NCBI GenBank assembly: GCA_031291295.1
Contig: JARLJI010000260.1
Location: 1-64,000 of the forward strand
Source: Rhodoferax sp.
Lineage (GTDB): Bacteria > Pseudomonadota > Gammaproteobacteria > Burkholderiales > Burkholderiaceae_C
Direction of reading: 5' to 3'
DNA: 64,000 bases
In this document: piece after piece, positions 18,620 through 27,633 of the stretch
Position numbering within the stretch: position 1 is the stretch's first letter
Layout: the number at the start of each line of letters is the position of its first letter
Program-made: the position numbers and the translations under genes
The notes under the pieces: generated by a model
The model's database searches: none
What the model saw: the letters and a program-made list of their open reading frames with translations, nothing else
What the model was told of the DNA's origin: nothing

Positions 18620-19838
18620 TTTTTGCTTCGGCGACGGCTTCTTTGGCCGCTGCGCGCAAACGAACCACGCCGGCGGTCGTCAGTTGTTCAATTTCGGGCA
18701 GGCCATAGCCCAGCTCAGCCAGCACTGCAGCCGTGTGTTGCCCCAGCTCGGGCGGTGGCGTCATCGCATCGATCTTGAGCATGCCCGCCGCTGGCTGGGC
18801 CGGAAAAGGAATCAAGGGGAGGCCCGGCAGCTGCGGATGCTGGACAAAGCGTTGAGCCAGCACCGGGTCGGCCATTGTCTCGGTGATGGTATTCACCGGG
18901 CCGCAGGGTATGTCAGCGACGTCAAATCCATGCACCCAGGCTGCTGCGGGCCGGGCAAGGAAGATTGTTTCCAGCTCGGCCAGCAACGCCTTGCGGTTGG
19001 CAATGCGCGCGGCGTTGCGCTGATAACGCACATCCGTGAGCCACTCAGGTCGCTCAACGACGGCGCAAAAACGCTTGAAAGCGCCTTCATTCACCACCGA
19101 CACGCTGAACCACGCACCATCGGAGCCGCGAAAGTGGCGGCTTGGCACAGCAATGGGCAGGTTGACGGAGCGCACGGGCTCGCGCTGCTCCACCGCCAAC
19201 TCGCCAAACTTGCTGGCCATGAAATTGAAGATGGTGTCCACCAGAGACAGCTCCACGCGCTGGCCCTGGCCGGTCTGCTGCCAGTGCATCACCGCTGTGA
19301 GCACACCCAGGGCCCCGCACATGCCAGAGGCCACGTCGATGATCGGCAAGCCGATGCGCACGGGGGGATCGCCTTCTTCTCCGCTGGCGTAAAACGCTCC
19401 GGTCATGCCCTGAACCACACTGTCCACGGATGGCCTGAGCCGGTACTCGCCCTGCTCGCCAAAGGCGCTGACCATGTAGTAGATGATCGCCGGGTTGATC
19501 GCACGCACGTCCTCGTAACTCAATCCATGCTTCTCCGCAAAATCGGGGCGGAAGTTGTGCACCAGTACCTGCGCCTGAACAATCAAGCGCTTCAGTATTT
19601 CTCGTCCCTGCGGCGTGCGCAGATCCAGGGCGATGGACTCCTTGCCCCGGTTGCAAGTCATGAAAGCGACGCTGGAGTCGCCGTAAAACGGGGGGCCGAA
19701 ATGTCGCCCGTCTTCCCCACTCAAGGCTTCGACCTTGATGACGCGCGCCCCCAGATCGGCCAGCACCATAGCGGCGTAAGGCCCGGCAATCAGGCGGGAC
19801 AGATCAAGGACGGTGATACCACTCAGAACACCTTGCAC
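18612..19838 (-). CDS. CaiB/BaiF (class III) CoA-transferase
   Basis: A second class III CoA-transferase in the operon (408 residues), clearly distinct from that at 13416-14591. Family blocks are DLSRLIAGPYAAMVLADLGA, CNRGKESIALDLRTPQG and the catalytic Asp in RPSVDSVVQGMTGAFYASG. It lies 14 bases after the first crotonase gene and overlaps the acetoacetyl-CoA synthetase gene. A role in activating the operon's substrate is likely; succinyl-CoA or acetyl-CoA would be the usual donor. Confidence 0.9.
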   Translation of the reverse strand: MQGVLSGITVLDLSRLIAGPYAAMVLADLGARVIKVEALSGEDGRHFGPPFYGDSSVAFMTCNRGKESIALDLRTPQGREILKRLIVQAQVLVHNFRPDFAEKHGLSYEDVRAINPAIIYYMVSAFGEQGEYRLRPSVDSVVQGMTGAFYASGEEGDPPVRIGLPIIDVASGMCGALGVLTAVMHWQQTGQGQRVELSLVDTIFNFMASKFGELAVEQREPVRSVNLPIAVPSRHFRGSDGAWFSVSVVNEGAFKRFCAVVERPEWLTDVRYQRNAARIANRKALLAELETIFLARPAAAWVHGFDVADIPCGPVNTITETMADPVLAQRFVQHPQLPGLPLIPFPAQPAAGMLKIDAMTPPPELGQHTAAVLAELGYGLPEIEQLTTAGVVRLRAAAKEAVAEAKNE

Positions 19839-19852
19839 GGCGCCGCTCCGTT

Positions 19853-20641
19853 TTACTTTTTGGTGAGGGAGCGGTTGCGGAAGGCTGCGATTCCGGCTCG
19901 ATGCTCGTGCGTGTCTTCCAGTATCGCCATGTGCGAGGACACCATGTCCAGGTGGGTCGCGAGCGCCATGGTCTGGCTTTGATAGACGGCGCGGCGAAAG
20001 AAGCGCACTGCTTGCTGTGGCTTGGAGGCAATGGTGCGCGCCATCTCGTAGGTGGCGGCCATCAACTCGGTATCCGGAACCACGCGGTTGACCATGCCGA
20101 TGCGCTCGGCCTCTTCTGCCCCCACCACGCGCCCGGTCCAGAACAACTCCAGTGCGCGCGAGGTGCCAATCAGTCGCGGCAGAAACCAGGCACCGGCATC
20201 ACCGGCCATCAGGCCAATGTTGATATAAGTTTCGGCCAGCGTGGCCGAACTGGCCATCAGCCGGATATCGCACATCAAGGCCATGTCCAGGCCGGCACCA
20301 CGCGCTGCACCGTTGATGGCGGCGATTACCGGCTTTTCCATCCGCTCCAGCGTCAGCGCGATGCGATGCACGTGGCGGTAGAGGAAATCCTTGCGCTGCA
20401 TGCTGTCCATTTCGCTGAACTTGGCCATTTCCTCGAAATCGCCACCCGCACAGAATGCGCGCCCGGCCCCCGTGACGACGATCACCTTGACGCTGTCGTC
20501 TGCTTCGGCAGACTCCAGCGCAGCACGCCAAGCATCGACCATGTCCATATCGAAGGCATTGAGCTGCTCCGGCCGGTTCAGAGTCAGTGTGCCGATACCG
20601 TCGGCATCAACCGCAAACAAGATAGGGGGTTCGACGGACAT
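19853..20641 (-). CDS. Enoyl-CoA hydratase/isomerase family protein
   Basis: A 262-residue crotonase and first gene of the leftward operon. The oxyanion-hole blocks GAGRAFCAGGDFEEM and GAARGAGLDMALMCDIRLM are clear. The two hydratase glutamates of canonical enoyl-CoA hydratase are replaced: GGxE reads GLD and the later PE position reads TY (AETYINIGLMAGDAGAW). The DAGAW pattern resembles a crotonase subgroup often annotated as enoyl-CoA hydratase, but isomerase or hydrolase activity is possible. Confidence 0.85.
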   Translation of the reverse strand: MSVEPPILFAVDADGIGTLTLNRPEQLNAFDMDMVDAWRAALESAEADDSVKVIVVTGAGRAFCAGGDFEEMAKFSEMDSMQRKDFLYRHVHRIALTLERMEKPVIAAINGAARGAGLDMALMCDIRLMASSATLAETYINIGLMAGDAGAWFLPRLIGTSRALELFWTGRVVGAEEAERIGMVNRVVPDTELMAATYEMARTIASKPQQAVRFFRRAVYQSQTMALATHLDMVSSHMAILEDTHEHRAGIAAFRNRSLTKK

Positions 20642-20741
20642 GGGAACTTTCCTTGACGTGGATTGAATGGCAAAAAAACATCTTTCTCTGCCTGTGGTGC
20701 ACAGGCAGGCAGCGACGAGATCAATTTGACGATATTAACAG

Positions 20742-20751
20742 AACAATTGTT
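20742..20751. promoter_or_regulatory. Short palindrome upstream of the leftward CoA operon
   Basis: AACAATTGTT is a perfect 10-base palindrome about 100 bases upstream of the start at 20641, in an AT-rich patch (20725-20765) expected to hold the operon promoter. It could be an operator half-site pair. No regulator gene is adjacent, and the wider flanks are not symmetric. Confidence 0.3.
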
Positions 20752-20835
20752 AGTTAGAAAATACTATGAGCCTTAGCCAACCAGCTATGAGCCTGGAGGG
20801 AGAGCGAAGGCCGATCATTTTTCACATGGTGCTCA

Positions 20836-21060
20836 ACATGGACGAGACTCGTCTGAAAACAATTTTCCAACTTCGGGCTTTTTGGCCGGGACTCTGGAAG
20901 TGCTTTTTTGTGCGCCCGGCAACGACGAGGAGCGCTACGCTTGCATCGTCGCGGTGGCCCAGCGCTTTAGCTACGCTCGGTTCAACCGGCCGTAGAAAGG
21001 TCTGCTTTCGGTGGCCAATGCACGAAAATCATTCAAATGTCTGCCCACCGGGAAGGTCCT
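20836..21060 (+). pseudogene. N-terminal remnant of an integrase-core (rve-type) transposase
   Basis: MDETRLKTIFQLRAF is read from ATG 20836. After an apparent one-T loss in the T run around 20878-20882 it continues in another frame as LAGTLEVLFCAPGNDEERYA, CIVAVAQRFSYARFNRP, a TAG stop, then KGLL. This follows the N-terminus of a transposase family in which the pattern is RLKTI.QLR.FL.GT..V.F......ERY..I...L.RF.Y..L.R.DKG. Two disabling changes and the lack of any catalytic domain make it a dead fragment in the gap between two operons. Family naming is from memory of the pattern. Confidence 0.5.
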
Positions 21061-21133
21061 GAGTGAATCTCAATGCGTCGCCGTTTGTATATCGAATGAT
21101 GTCGCCTATTGACTGGCACCCGTAAGAGGTTGG

Positions 21134-21613
21134 TCAGGCGTTCTTCCCCCTATTGCCGGCATCCGCCTTCTTCGCCATACTACCCGGCATGGAAACAAGC
21201 AGGCTGCACGACAATTGATCCAGCAGGGAATGACCGACCGACCCGCGCCACCAGCGGCTGAAGGCCGAGCGATGGTGGTGTCCGATGATGACGAGGTCGG
21301 CACCAGTCTCGCTGGCGAAGGCACCAATCGCCTCGTAGGGCTCTTCCCATACCTTCAATGAACCCGTTGCATCCAGCCCAGCCCGGCGAATGCGTGCGAG
21401 CCCCTCCTCAAGAATGGCACCGAGACGAGACTGCTGTTCTTCCATCCAACCTTCTGGCAGCGGCCCGGCAGCCAAGGCCATGGGCGGTAACGGTGGCACG
21501 ACCGCCAGCAGATGGCAACGGGCGTTGAAGCGGCTCGCCAGGGCGATGCCTTCTTCGAGTGAGTCCCGGCACTCGGCGCTGCCGTCGTAGGCGAAGACAA
21601 TGGTTTGGAACAT
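21134..21613 (-). CDS. Universal stress protein (UspA family)
   Basis: A single-domain Usp of 159 residues. The N-terminus MFQTIVFAYDGSAECRDSLE and the nucleotide-binding region DLVIIGHHHRSAFSRWWRGS followed by VGHSLL match the G-2x-G-9x-G(S/T) ATP-binding pattern approximately, with His in place of the second Gly. It lies 14 bases after the emrB-type gene and is probably co-transcribed with the efflux genes. The ATG at 21613 is chosen; the frame extends further upstream only into the preceding gene. Confidence 0.88.
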   Translation of the reverse strand: MFQTIVFAYDGSAECRDSLEEGIALASRFNARCHLLAVVPPLPPMALAAGPLPEGWMEEQQSRLGAILEEGLARIRRAGLDATGSLKVWEEPYEAIGAFASETGADLVIIGHHHRSAFSRWWRGSVGHSLLDQLSCSLLVSMPGSMAKKADAGNRGKNA

Positions 21614-21627
21614 GAGTATTTCCTCCT

Positions 21628-23184
21628 TTAGTGTTTCCGGCGCATCCACAATGCCGGCAGGATGCCCATCCAGAAGACGACTCCCACCAGCGCGAAGCCA
21701 TCGCCATAGGCCAGACTCTGCGCCTGTGTGGCGAGTATCTGGCCAAGGTAATTCAGGGCACCCGCCATAGACTGGGTACCGGGCACGCCCCACACGCCGT
21801 CGAGGGTGGCGACACGATTGATGAGTTCCAGCGTGGTGCCGTTGCTTGCGGTCTGGGTAGTGGTCAACGCGTCCGCATGAAACGCAAAGCGCATCTCCGT
21901 GGCGGCCGACAGCAGGCTAACACCGAATGCGCCGCCCAGCTGGCGCACAAAGTTGATGGTGCCAGTGCCCTGAGCCAACATCTCCGCTGGCAAGACCGAT
22001 AGCGCGCCGGCGTTGAGGGCTGGCATCATCACCCCGAGGCCAACCCGGCCGAGCATGACGAGCAGCGCCATGCGCCAGAAACTGGTATCCACCGCGACGT
22101 CGTACAACAACAGGTTGGAAAGCCCGAAAATGAACAATCCGGTGGCAATCATGGCGTAGGCTGGGAGGCGGTCGGTCAGCCGTCCGGCGATGGGAAAGAC
22201 AATGCCGAGAATAAGCCCGCCCGGGATCAGAAGCTCGCCCGCGCGCGTTGGCGTGTAGCCCTGAACGGTCTGCACGAACAAGGGCACCAGGTAGGAGGAA
22301 CCGTATATGCCAGCACCGAAGATCAGAGCCACAACGGCCGCTGCAGCGTAGCGCGAAATGCTGAACACCTTGAGATTGACCATCGGCTCCGGGGTTCGGA
22401 GTTCCCAGACGATGAAAGCGAGCAGAAGAACGGCGCCGCTCCATGACAGGCCGACGATCAGGTTCGAGTCCCAGCCGTTGCGCTGACCATTGGCAACGGC
22501 ATAAAGAGAAATCACCAGGAACAGGGTGAGCAGCAGCAAGCCAAAGAAATCGAAACGGCGCGGCTTGTCGGTGCCCAGGCGCCCGGGCAGAAAAACCGAG
22601 CCCAGCAGCATGCCAGCAACCGAAGTTGGCAGGCCCATATAAAACACCCAGCGCCAGTCGTAACTGTCGGTCAGCCAACCGCCCAGAGTGGGTCCGATGG
22701 CCGGGGCGAGCACCACCCCGATGCCATAGATGCCCATCGCCCGCCCGCGTTCGTTGGACGGAAAAACACGGAAGATCATGATCATCGCCAGCGGCTGGAG
22801 GATGCCGGCGGCGACGCCTTGGGCCACGCGCGCCAGGGTCAGCACGTTCTCGTTCGGTGCCAGTCCGCCGACGACCGAGGCGACCGAGAACAGCGCGAGT
22901 GAGCCAATGAAGGTAGCCCGCACCCCGATCGCATCGTTGAGCCAGGCATTGAGCAGCATGGAGCCGGTCATTGCAGCGAGGAAGCCGGTGGACATCCATT
23001 GCGCCTGATCCTGTCCGATACCGAAGACGCCCATGATGTCGGGCAGCGCGACGTTGACGACGGTCGAGGACAGCACCACCGTGATGGTGGCCATCATGGT
23101 GGTGGTGATAACCAGCCACCGGTAGGCCGGACCATAGCGCTCGAAATAGGGGGCGAGCCCGTCGTTAGCGCTGGCGGGTGTCAA
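21628..23184 (-). CDS. MFS multidrug transporter, DHA2 (EmrB/QacA) family
   Basis: A 518-residue proton-driven drug exporter with about 14 hydrophobic segments. It shows the DHA2 motifs VLSSTVVNVALPDIMG near the N-terminus, motif-C-like GVVLAPAIGPTLGGWLTD and WRWVFYMGLPTSVAGM. The start is a TTG at 23184, with GAGG about seven bases upstream; this overlaps the end of the membrane-fusion gene by 20 bases. With that gene it forms an EmrAB-type pump spanning the inner membrane and periplasm. Confidence 0.9.
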   Translation of the reverse strand: MTPASANDGLAPYFERYGPAYRWLVITTTMMATITVVLSSTVVNVALPDIMGVFGIGQDQAQWMSTGFLAAMTGSMLLNAWLNDAIGVRATFIGSLALFSVASVVGGLAPNENVLTLARVAQGVAAGILQPLAMIMIFRVFPSNERGRAMGIYGIGVVLAPAIGPTLGGWLTDSYDWRWVFYMGLPTSVAGMLLGSVFLPGRLGTDKPRRFDFFGLLLLTLFLVISLYAVANGQRNGWDSNLIVGLSWSGAVLLLAFIVWELRTPEPMVNLKVFSISRYAAAAVVALIFGAGIYGSSYLVPLFVQTVQGYTPTRAGELLIPGGLILGIVFPIAGRLTDRLPAYAMIATGLFIFGLSNLLLYDVAVDTSFWRMALLVMLGRVGLGVMMPALNAGALSVLPAEMLAQGTGTINFVRQLGGAFGVSLLSAATEMRFAFHADALTTTQTASNGTTLELINRVATLDGVWGVPGTQSMAGALNYLGQILATQAQSLAYGDGFALVGVVFWMGILPALWMRRKH

Positions 23185-24280
23185 GCGATACCTCGACCAT
23201 CATGCCCGGCTTGAGCAGCAAACCTTCCTGGCGGATGGCCAGGCGGATGGGAATGCGCTGGCCGATCTTGGTGAAGTTGCCCGACGGGTTCGGGTTGGGC
23301 AACAAGGCGAAAGCGCTGGTGGCGCTATTGCCGATAAGGCTCACCCGGGCTTCGAACACCCGCCCGGGGTAGGCGTCGACATTGACCTCGGCGGGCTGGC
23401 CGAGGCGGATGCTGGCGAGGTCGGTTTCCTTGATGTTGGCTTCCACCCAGATGGCTTCGGGGTCGTGCATCATCAGCACGCGCTGACCGGCGGCAAGGTA
23501 ATCGCCCATGTTGGCAAAGGAGCGGTCCACCACGCCATTGACGGGGCTGACCAGCCGCAGATCATGCAAATCGAGACGGGAGAGGCCGAGTTTGGCCCGC
23601 AGACCCTCTGCATCCGCCCGTGCCCGTTGCGCCTGAGCCGCCAGGGAGTCGAGGCCCGCTGCAGCCTGCGCCTTCGCCACCCGGGCCTGGGCAGCACTGG
23701 CTTCAGAGGTCAGCCGCTCTCTTTCACCTTGCGCGATCTTGTAAACCGTTTCACTTTGCTGCACTCGCTGTTCGGAGACGAATTGCCGGTCCACCAGATC
23801 CCGGTCGCGCAGGTAATCCGCCTGGGTTTTGGCCTCGTTCAAACGCGCCTGTTCGATGGCCACTTGGACGGCGGCAAGCTGGCTTTTTGCTTCCTGCACC
23901 GCAGCCAGGGTGGACGCGCGGGTTTCCAGCATCAACTGATCGAGACGCATAACCTCCGCCTGCGCACTCTGCAAGCCGGCCTCCTGGGCACTGGCCGCGA
24001 GGCTGGCGTTCTGGGCATAGATCTCGGCCAGCACCTGATCGCGATGAACGATGTCGCCCTCCTTGACCGGACGAGCGGTTAACCAGCCGGGTGAGCGGCT
24101 CGCCAGCGAGATCATTTCGGAGGCGATGCGCGCATCGGTCACATCAATATGCGTCATGCGGTGATAGACGACTCGACCGGCAAGGCCCAATACGGCAAGA
24201 ACAATCACCACAAAAAACGCCCGGCGTATCTGCGGGCGGTCAGCCAGAGATTGTTTGACAGTTTTCAATCGCTCGATCAT
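23165..24280 (-). CDS. HlyD/EmrA-type membrane fusion protein
   Basis: A 371-residue periplasmic adaptor. One N-terminal membrane anchor (AFFVVIVLAVLGLAGRVVYH) is followed by a lipoyl-like half (ARPVKEGDIVHRDQVLAEIY), a long alpha-helical hairpin rich in Ala, Gln and Glu (residues about 80-210) and the second lipoyl half with LVSPVNGVVDRSFANMGDYL. It overlaps the emrB-type gene, as in emrAB operons, and lies 156 bases downstream of the marR gene. Confidence 0.92.
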   Translation of the reverse strand: MIERLKTVKQSLADRPQIRRAFFVVIVLAVLGLAGRVVYHRMTHIDVTDARIASEMISLASRSPGWLTARPVKEGDIVHRDQVLAEIYAQNASLAASAQEAGLQSAQAEVMRLDQLMLETRASTLAAVQEAKSQLAAVQVAIEQARLNEAKTQADYLRDRDLVDRQFVSEQRVQQSETVYKIAQGERERLTSEASAAQARVAKAQAAAGLDSLAAQAQRARADAEGLRAKLGLSRLDLHDLRLVSPVNGVVDRSFANMGDYLAAGQRVLMMHDPEAIWVEANIKETDLASIRLGQPAEVNVDAYPGRVFEARVSLIGNSATSAFALLPNPNPSGNFTKIGQRIPIRLAIRQEGLLLKPGMMVEVSLDTRQR

Positions 24281-24436
24281 GGATCACCTATATAAATTGC
24301 TGGATTTCACCTGGCGCGATCACACGAGTCCCGACACGGCCTGCTTTCATTGCCACCCACCGGTTCTGCCGCTGCGGCGTAGCTGAGTACGTCCGAAGTT
24401 GTATTCATGGTGAGGCGGCTACAGACATCGGGCAAT

Positions 24437-24874
24437 TCACTCGCCACGACGTGAGGCCAGGCTGTCGCGTATCTGGTTCAGTGCATGGAAGACTGCGGCG
24501 GTCTGCTGCTCGTCGAGCTCTTGCATCACATCGGCCTGGAGTGCCGAAGCGACCTCCCGGATTGCGGCCAGCTGGGCGGCGGCAGCAGGCCTCAGGAACA
24601 CTCGATAGGCGCGCCTGTCGGCTGGATCGGCGCGACGCTCCACCAGTCCGGCAGCCGCCAACTGGTCGATGAGCCGGGCGAGCGTCATTGGTTGCAGCTC
24701 CAGCAGATCGGCCAAATCCACCTGGCGAACGCCTTCATGGCGAGCCACGTGAACGAGCGCCCTGGCCTGAGCCAGCGTGATGGAGCTTCCTTCCAGACGT
24801 CGCTGGAAAGCCCGGCGGTATAGACGGGAAGCGTCTGCCAGCAGAAAACCGAGACTGTCTTGTTGAAATTCCAT
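24437..24874 (-). CDS. MarR family transcriptional regulator
   Basis: The 145-residue protein has the MarR winged-helix layout: RQVDLADLLELQPMTLARLI (helix-turn-helix) and LVERRADPADRRAYRVFL (wing, with the typical DxRxxxxxL signature). It is the first gene of the leftward marR-hlyD-emrB-usp run. By family analogy it should repress this operon and respond to a drug or phenolic ligand. AT-rich DNA immediately upstream (24893-24925) is the likely promoter and operator region. Confidence 0.9.
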   Translation of the reverse strand: MEFQQDSLGFLLADASRLYRRAFQRRLEGSSITLAQARALVHVARHEGVRQVDLADLLELQPMTLARLIDQLAAAGLVERRADPADRRAYRVFLRPAAAAQLAAIREVASALQADVMQELDEQQTAAVFHALNQIRDSLASRRGE

Positions 24875-25273
24875 GCACAGCTAAGCTGATAGTAACCACT
24901 GCTTAGTATATAAATAAATGCTTCACCTGTCAAAAATGTGCCATTCGCTTGCTGAGCCAAGCGCGGTTTCAACGCTCTAGAAGCGAAAGGCAAAACACCT
25001 CAAGCACCACTACGGCACGCCGGGATTCTGGCAGATGCTATTAAAATATGAGCATATTACACAGTATGGATGAGGGTTACTGGCCTATTTCATTCAAAAT
25101 TGAATCCATTCATCAAGCATCAACCGCATCATGCTCACCCTGATTCATCGAGATGGCGGAGTGCTGATTTGTCAACCTTGGTCAGCCATGACAGGGCATT
25201 GGAGCCGGTGCCTGAACGCCTGATGCTGGAGGTCTGGTGGAAATCACTCCGGCCGCCACTGCAACCACAGCAC
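24875..25273. other. Intergenic region upstream of marR
   Basis: About 400 bases. The part next to marR is AT-rich (around 24893-24925) and should hold its promoter; a second AT-rich patch lies near 25035-25075. No coding sequence, RNA gene or repeat was recognised in the rest. Confidence 0.5.
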
Positions 25274-27466
25274 TCAAACTCCCACCCAAACCGCCTGTGA
25301 CTCCACAACGTCAACCAAGCGGGCTGCGCTGAAGCCTTGCGAATAGAGGGTTCCCGGCACAGCGCCAGAGCCGCCAACCCGCTGGGTGAACAGGCCCTGC
25401 GGGTCATGCAGCAAATGCCGGTCATCGCGCAGCGCCATCATCAGCTCTTCCAAAGACACCTTCAGAAACCCGCCAAAACGCTGGTGATCACACTCCATGC
25501 TGGTATCCACAATCCAGCCATGCACGGTGGCCGCAACCGCGCCACACTCCACGCCAAGTGCTTGCGCCAACTCTGGTTGATCCAGCAACGCCAGTTGCAC
25601 TGCTACCATCTTGCGGCGCAGTTGCTGCCCCGCTTTGCGCAGCGTAGTGCTCTCGTGCTGCCAGGCGTCTTGCTGCGAGCGGCGCAGGTAGGTGGACTTC
25701 AGCTCCAGCACCAGCACCCTGCCGTCGCGCGCGCAAATCACGTCCACCTCACCCGCGTTGCCCTCCGGCCCCACGGACGGGTTCCAGTTAAGCACCACCT
25801 GAAATCCGCGCGTTCTAAGGAGCGCACCTAGTTGCGTCTCAATGCGTTGGGTCTCCGCGCGCGCCTCACCGCGCCGCTGACCCAGGCGCCGCAAATTGTT
25901 GATGGCGGCCGTGCTGTTGTTTTGCAGGCCCACCACCCAGGGCAACTGCACCAGCGTCTGCCCCATTTTCAGAATTGGGCGCTCGAACAGTTCAGGCCGC
26001 AAGCCCGGCTCAGCATTGCGCATCTGGTTTGCCAGCTTGGCCCAGTCGCTGGTCCAGAAGTCAACAATCGCCTCCGTCTGACGCCGGTCGCCTTGCGAGT
26101 GTTCTGCCGTCACCGTCCAGCCCACAATGCTGGAAATTTTGTCCGCACGGCTTGACCACGTCAGCGGAAACCGTAGCTGCACACCCTGCTTCAGGCCCTG
26201 CATGGCCACCACACTCAACGCGGCGGCCCAGTCGCCAGCGGTGCGCAGGTGCTTGACGTAGCTTTCCAAAAAGTCACGCTGAAAGAAGACGTTCATCAGC
26301 TCCAGCGACAGCAGCGCCTGAAACAGCGGCACGCTGTCGCCCGCGCCGGTGGTGACGGTAGGGCCCACGCCATACACCTCGGTCAACTGCAACTGGGTGC
26401 GCATGGCCTTGATATATGCTACACGGTTGAGCTCATGGTTTTCAGGACGGCCAATCTGCTGCGTCGCCAGGCCGGACTCCACAAACGCATCCACAGCGCG
26501 GTAGTGCCAATAAGTGTGTAGCGCCGCCAGCTTGCGGCCATCGCGTTGCCAGGCGGCGCGCGCTGCTGCGTCCACCTCCTTGATTTCCAGCTGGTTGCCC
26601 ACCCGCACAAATTCAATACTGTGGTCGTAGCTGAAGGCGTCGGCAGACTGCGCCACAAAGCTGTTGAGCTCAACCTGTGCCGCCAGCAGGTTGGCAAACG
26701 CCTCACGCAGATCGTGTCTGGCGGGTTGGCCTTCGGGTGACGGAAACAGGAAAGGCGACAAGTGTTGGGCGAGCGAGTGGCAGATGGCAGCGTCGGTCAG
26801 TTTAAGCAACGTGTCTGTGCAGGTAGAGAGCTTCCAGAGCAGGATGTCGTTGATCGCATCCCACGCCGCTTGCATGTCATGCCGCGGGTTGGAGGACGGA
26901 GTCGACACACCAAACTGCGCGGGCACCAGATGCTCAAATGCGTACAGACTGGTGTAGTTCAGCAATTCCAAAGGCGACAACTCAGCCAGCCTGCGCTGCC
27001 ACGTGGCGACTTCGCTCAACCGTTCCCGATGGGGGAGCTCAAAAATGTTCAGCACCTTGCACAGCTCGGCAATCACGGGGCTGGACGCTGCCAGTTGATC
27101 CAGCTCTGTCCTTCTGGGCGAATGTTGCTTGAGCACCAACCCCGAACAACGCACGGCGCGGACCAGCGCGTCAGGTGCAACGGCAGCAACGTTTGCCAGC
27201 ATCGCCATGTTGGCAACACGCTCTTGCCCCAGGTACTGGGCCAACGCCAGCGTCATGGCCTGCGACTGCCACGCCTGGGCGGACAAGGTGGTCAGAAAAT
27301 CGCTGGACCAGAAGGCGACGTGGCGTTCTGAGCGGGTGACTTTGTGTTTGCCACGAGAGGCGGGCTTGCCATCAAGGTAAGCGTTTGCCGCATCTTTCAC
27401 GACGGAAAGTACGGATTCACCGAGGCCAATGCGGCTTTGAAAATGCTGGTCGTAATAGTTGGTCAT
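25274..27466 (-). CDS. Large protein of unknown function with a C-terminal PD-(D/E)XK nuclease-like motif
   Basis: A 730-residue protein with no recognisable N-terminal family. At about residues 570-595 it reads GEVDVICARDGRVLVLELKS: an Asp followed by ELK after a short hydrophobic strand, the core signature of restriction-endonuclease-fold (PD-(D/E)XK) domains. The NERD/Mrr-like context is DVICARDG..LVLELKST. The remaining 570 residues are mostly helical by composition, with no signal peptide or membrane segment. The start ATG overlaps the end of a broken toxin gene. Nuclease-fold domains of this form occur in DNA repair and phage-defence proteins; which applies here is unknown. Confidence 0.7.
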   Translation of the reverse strand: MTNYYDQHFQSRIGLGESVLSVVKDAANAYLDGKPASRGKHKVTRSERHVAFWSSDFLTTLSAQAWQSQAMTLALAQYLGQERVANMAMLANVAAVAPDALVRAVRCSGLVLKQHSPRRTELDQLAASSPVIAELCKVLNIFELPHRERLSEVATWQRRLAELSPLELLNYTSLYAFEHLVPAQFGVSTPSSNPRHDMQAAWDAINDILLWKLSTCTDTLLKLTDAAICHSLAQHLSPFLFPSPEGQPARHDLREAFANLLAAQVELNSFVAQSADAFSYDHSIEFVRVGNQLEIKEVDAAARAAWQRDGRKLAALHTYWHYRAVDAFVESGLATQQIGRPENHELNRVAYIKAMRTQLQLTEVYGVGPTVTTGAGDSVPLFQALLSLELMNVFFQRDFLESYVKHLRTAGDWAAALSVVAMQGLKQGVQLRFPLTWSSRADKISSIVGWTVTAEHSQGDRRQTEAIVDFWTSDWAKLANQMRNAEPGLRPELFERPILKMGQTLVQLPWVVGLQNNSTAAINNLRRLGQRRGEARAETQRIETQLGALLRTRGFQVVLNWNPSVGPEGNAGEVDVICARDGRVLVLELKSTYLRRSQQDAWQHESTTLRKAGQQLRRKMVAVQLALLDQPELAQALGVECGAVAATVHGWIVDTSMECDHQRFGGFLKVSLEELMMALRDDRHLLHDPQGLFTQRVGGSGAVPGTLYSQGFSAARLVDVVESQAVWVGV

Positions 27467-27633
27467 TCAAACACGGCACATGCTTGGGCTGCGCATGGTG
27501 GCTTGGCCTCCAGCAGTTGCAATGTTTTGAGGTAGGTCTGACGCAATTCAGGGCGCTACTTCAAAAACCACACCGCCCTGCGGTTGTATTGCTCGGTAAA
27601 AACCAGTACGAACGACAATCCTGGCAAATTCAC
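27463..27633 (-). pseudogene. RelE/ParE-type toxin remnant
   Basis: From a GTG overlapping the antitoxin stop, the frame reads NLPGLSFVLVFTEQYNRRAV, WFLK, a TAG stop, then RPELRQTYLKTLQLLEAKPP before losing similarity. This matches the N-terminal half of a RelE/ParE-type toxin. The premature stop and loss of the C-terminal half disable it. The break falls exactly where the 730-residue gene begins. Confidence 0.6.
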
